Origin: Bacillota bacterium
GTDB taxonomy: Bacteria > Bacillota > Clostridia > Clostridiales > Clostridiaceae
Assembly (NCBI GenBank): GCA_023445445.1
Contig: JAEXLD010000052.1
Location: 1-14,536, forward strand
DNA: 14,536 nt
Direction of reading: 5' to 3'
Numbering within the stretch: position 1 is the stretch's first letter; every line of letters begins with the position of its first letter. The notes under the pieces were generated by a model. That model made no database searches, was not told where the DNA came from, and saw only the letters and a program-made list of their open reading frames with translations. A program made the translations under genes and the position numbers. Positions 13,076-14,536 of the stretch are shown here, piece after piece.

Positions 13076-14533
13076 ATGTTTAGTTGTATAAGAGGTGAAG
13101 AATTAACTTTTAAGAATTTAGTAGATGGTAAATGGATAACTAGTGATAGCAATAAGTTTATAGAAATATATTCACCAGTTGGAAATTGCTTAGTAGGAAA
13201 GGTTCCTGCAATGACAAAAGAAGAGGTGGATTTTGCAATAAAAAATGCAAAAGAAGCTCAAGTTGCTTGGAAGAGCGTTCCAGTTAATAAAAGAGCAGAG
13301 ATATTATATAAGGCTGCTGATTTATTAATTGAAAAAGCAGATGAGATGTCAGATATAATGATGAGAGAAATCGGAAAAGATAAAAAATCATCAGAGTCAG
13401 AAATATTAAGATCAGCAGATTACATTAGATTTACAGCAGACACAGCTAAAAACTTATCAGGAGAAAGTATTCCAGGAGATAGCTTCCCAGGATTTAAAAA
13501 GAATAAAATATCTTTAGTAACTAGAGAACCATTAGGTGTAGTTTTAGCTATTTCTCCATTTAACTATCCAGTAAATTTAGCATCTTCAAAAATTGCACCT
13601 GCTTTAATTGCTGGTAATTCAGTAGTTTTAAAGCCTGCAACTCAAGGAAGCCTTTGTGGATTATATTTAGCTAAAGTATTTGAGCAAGCGGGAGTTCCAG
13701 CAGGGGTATTAAATACTATTACTGGAAGAGGTAGTGAAATAGGAGATTATATAGTAACTCATCCTTCAATAGATTTTATAAACTTTACAGGAAGTACAGA
13801 AGTAGGTACTAGAATTTCAAAAATAACTAGTATGGTTCCATTATTAATGGAGTTAGGTGGAAAGGATGCAGCTATTGTATTAAAGGATGCAGACTTAGAT
13901 TTAGCAGCTTCTAATATTGTTGCTGGAGCATATTCTTATTCAGGACAAAGATGTACTGCTGTTAAGAGAATATTAGTTGTAGAAGAAGTTGCAGACAAAT
14001 TAGTTGAAAAAGTTAAAGAAAAAGTTGAAAATTTAAAGGTTGGAAATCCTGTTGATGGAGCAGAAGTTGTTCCACTAATAGATGATAAATCAGCAGATTT
14101 TGTATGGGATCTTATAGAAGATGCTAGAGAAAAAGGTGCACATTTATTAGTTGGTGGCAAGAGAGAAGATAACTTGATTTACCCAACATTATTTGATTAT
14201 GTAACAACAGATATGAGATTAGCATGGGAAGAACCATTTGGACCAGTATTACCTATAATAAGAGTTAAGGATAAGGATGAAGCAATAGAAATTGCTAATA
14301 AGTCTGAATACGGATTACAATCATCAGTATTTACTGAAAATATTAATGAAGCTTTCTATGTAGCAGATAAATTAGAAGTTGGTACTGTTCAAGTTAATAA
14401 TAAAACTGAAAGAGGACCAGACCATTTCCCATTCTTAGGTGTTAAGGCATCTGGAATTGGAACTCAAGGGATAAAATATTCAATAGAAGCTATGTCAAGA
14501 CCAAAGGCTACTGTAATCAATATAGGTAGATAG
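13076..14533 (+). CDS. gapN: NADP-dependent non-phosphorylating glyceraldehyde-3-phosphate dehydrogenase
   Basis: A 485-residue aldehyde dehydrogenase-superfamily enzyme that oxidises glyceraldehyde 3-phosphate to 3-phosphoglycerate with NADP+, giving NADPH and bypassing ATP formation. Catalytic residues are visible: oxyanion Asn163 (FNYPV), general base Glu259 (MELGGKDA) and nucleophile Cys293 (SGQRCTAVKR). Lys186 and Thr189 (KPATQ) match residues that hold the NADP 2'-phosphate in streptococcal GapN. The C-terminal ERGPDHFPFLGVKASGIGTQ is the GapN signature that separates it from other ALDHs. GAGGGG lies 6 bases before the ATG. The protein has about ten more N-terminal residues than some homologues, but the ribosome site supports this start. 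The gene is complete, ending 3 bases before the window edge, so any terminator lies outside. Confidence 0.96.
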   Translation: MFSCIRGEELTFKNLVDGKWITSDSNKFIEIYSPVGNCLVGKVPAMTKEEVDFAIKNAKEAQVAWKSVPVNKRAEILYKAADLLIEKADEMSDIMMREIGKDKKSSESEILRSADYIRFTADTAKNLSGESIPGDSFPGFKKNKISLVTREPLGVVLAISPFNYPVNLASSKIAPALIAGNSVVLKPATQGSLCGLYLAKVFEQAGVPAGVLNTITGRGSEIGDYIVTHPSIDFINFTGSTEVGTRISKITSMVPLLMELGGKDAAIVLKDADLDLAASNIVAGAYSYSGQRCTAVKRILVVEEVADKLVEKVKEKVENLKVGNPVDGAEVVPLIDDKSADFVWDLIEDAREKGAHLLVGGKREDNLIYPTLFDYVTTDMRLAWEEPFGPVLPIIRVKDKDEAIEIANKSEYGLQSSVFTENINEAFYVADKLEVGTVQVNNKTERGPDHFPFLGVKASGIGTQGIKYSIEAMSRPKATVINIGR

Positions 14534-14536
14534 GTA

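Noticed and set aside
12835..13152. A 105-codon minus-strand frame across the glutaredoxin gene and gapN start
   Set aside because: It is antisense to two firm genes and its composition mirrors their codons; no promoter or ribosome site supports it.

Overview
The window is AT-rich and carries low-GC Firmicute genes with AGGAGG-type ribosome binding sites. The best fit is a spore-forming Clostridium (sensu stricto). Supporting evidence is a clostridial 2[4Fe-4S] ferredoxin, the sporulation anti-sigma factor Gin next to the tmk-darA-holB-ricT cluster, CtsR/ClpC, and a clostridial thioredoxin-reductase-like/glutaredoxin pair followed by GapN. The species cannot be fixed from the sequence alone.

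Layout: (1) 1-660 is the distal end of an rRNA operon: 23S 3' end, 5S, tRNA-Phe(GAA), tRNA-Cys(GCA) and a strong bidirectional terminator. (2) 658-3986 holds three minus-strand genes: an S66 LD-carboxypeptidase-like protein, a CorA-type divalent cation transporter, and an M20D amidohydrolase-like protein whose metal site looks eroded. corA has its own recognisable promoter and terminator, and the M20 gene has a terminator. (3) 4069-7473 is a plus-strand cluster, gin(csfB)-tmk-darA-holB-ricT-small HMA-fold protein. It corresponds to the Bacillus csfB...yaaT region but is more compact, and a near-perfect sigma-F-type promoter precedes gin. (4) A 56-aa ferredoxin with its own promoter and terminator (7572-7742) faces a minus-strand metallo-beta-lactamase-fold protein (7760-8416) that has also lost most metal ligands. 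(5) 8484-11699 is the ctsR-clpC stress operon, with a CtsR operator over the presumed transcription start and no mcsA/mcsB between the genes. It ends in a roughly 175-bp hairpin-rich repeat-like element containing an intrinsic terminator. (6) 11788-14533 is trxB-glutaredoxin-gapN, probably one transcription unit, with a C-run/G-run palindrome of the CsoR/CstR operator type between promoter and start codon.

How the genes relate: the tmk-holB cluster joins dTTP synthesis, the clamp loader, a c-di-AMP sensor and the RNA-processing factor RicT. ctsR-clpC is protein quality control. The last operon joins a dithiol-reducing electron relay, probably able to use NADH, to NADPH-forming glyceraldehyde-3-phosphate oxidation, which suggests a redox or peroxide/sulfur-stress unit. 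I see no phage, IS, CRISPR or defence locus. Most of the window is core genome; the points of interest are degenerate active sites, regulatory sites and the hairpin element.
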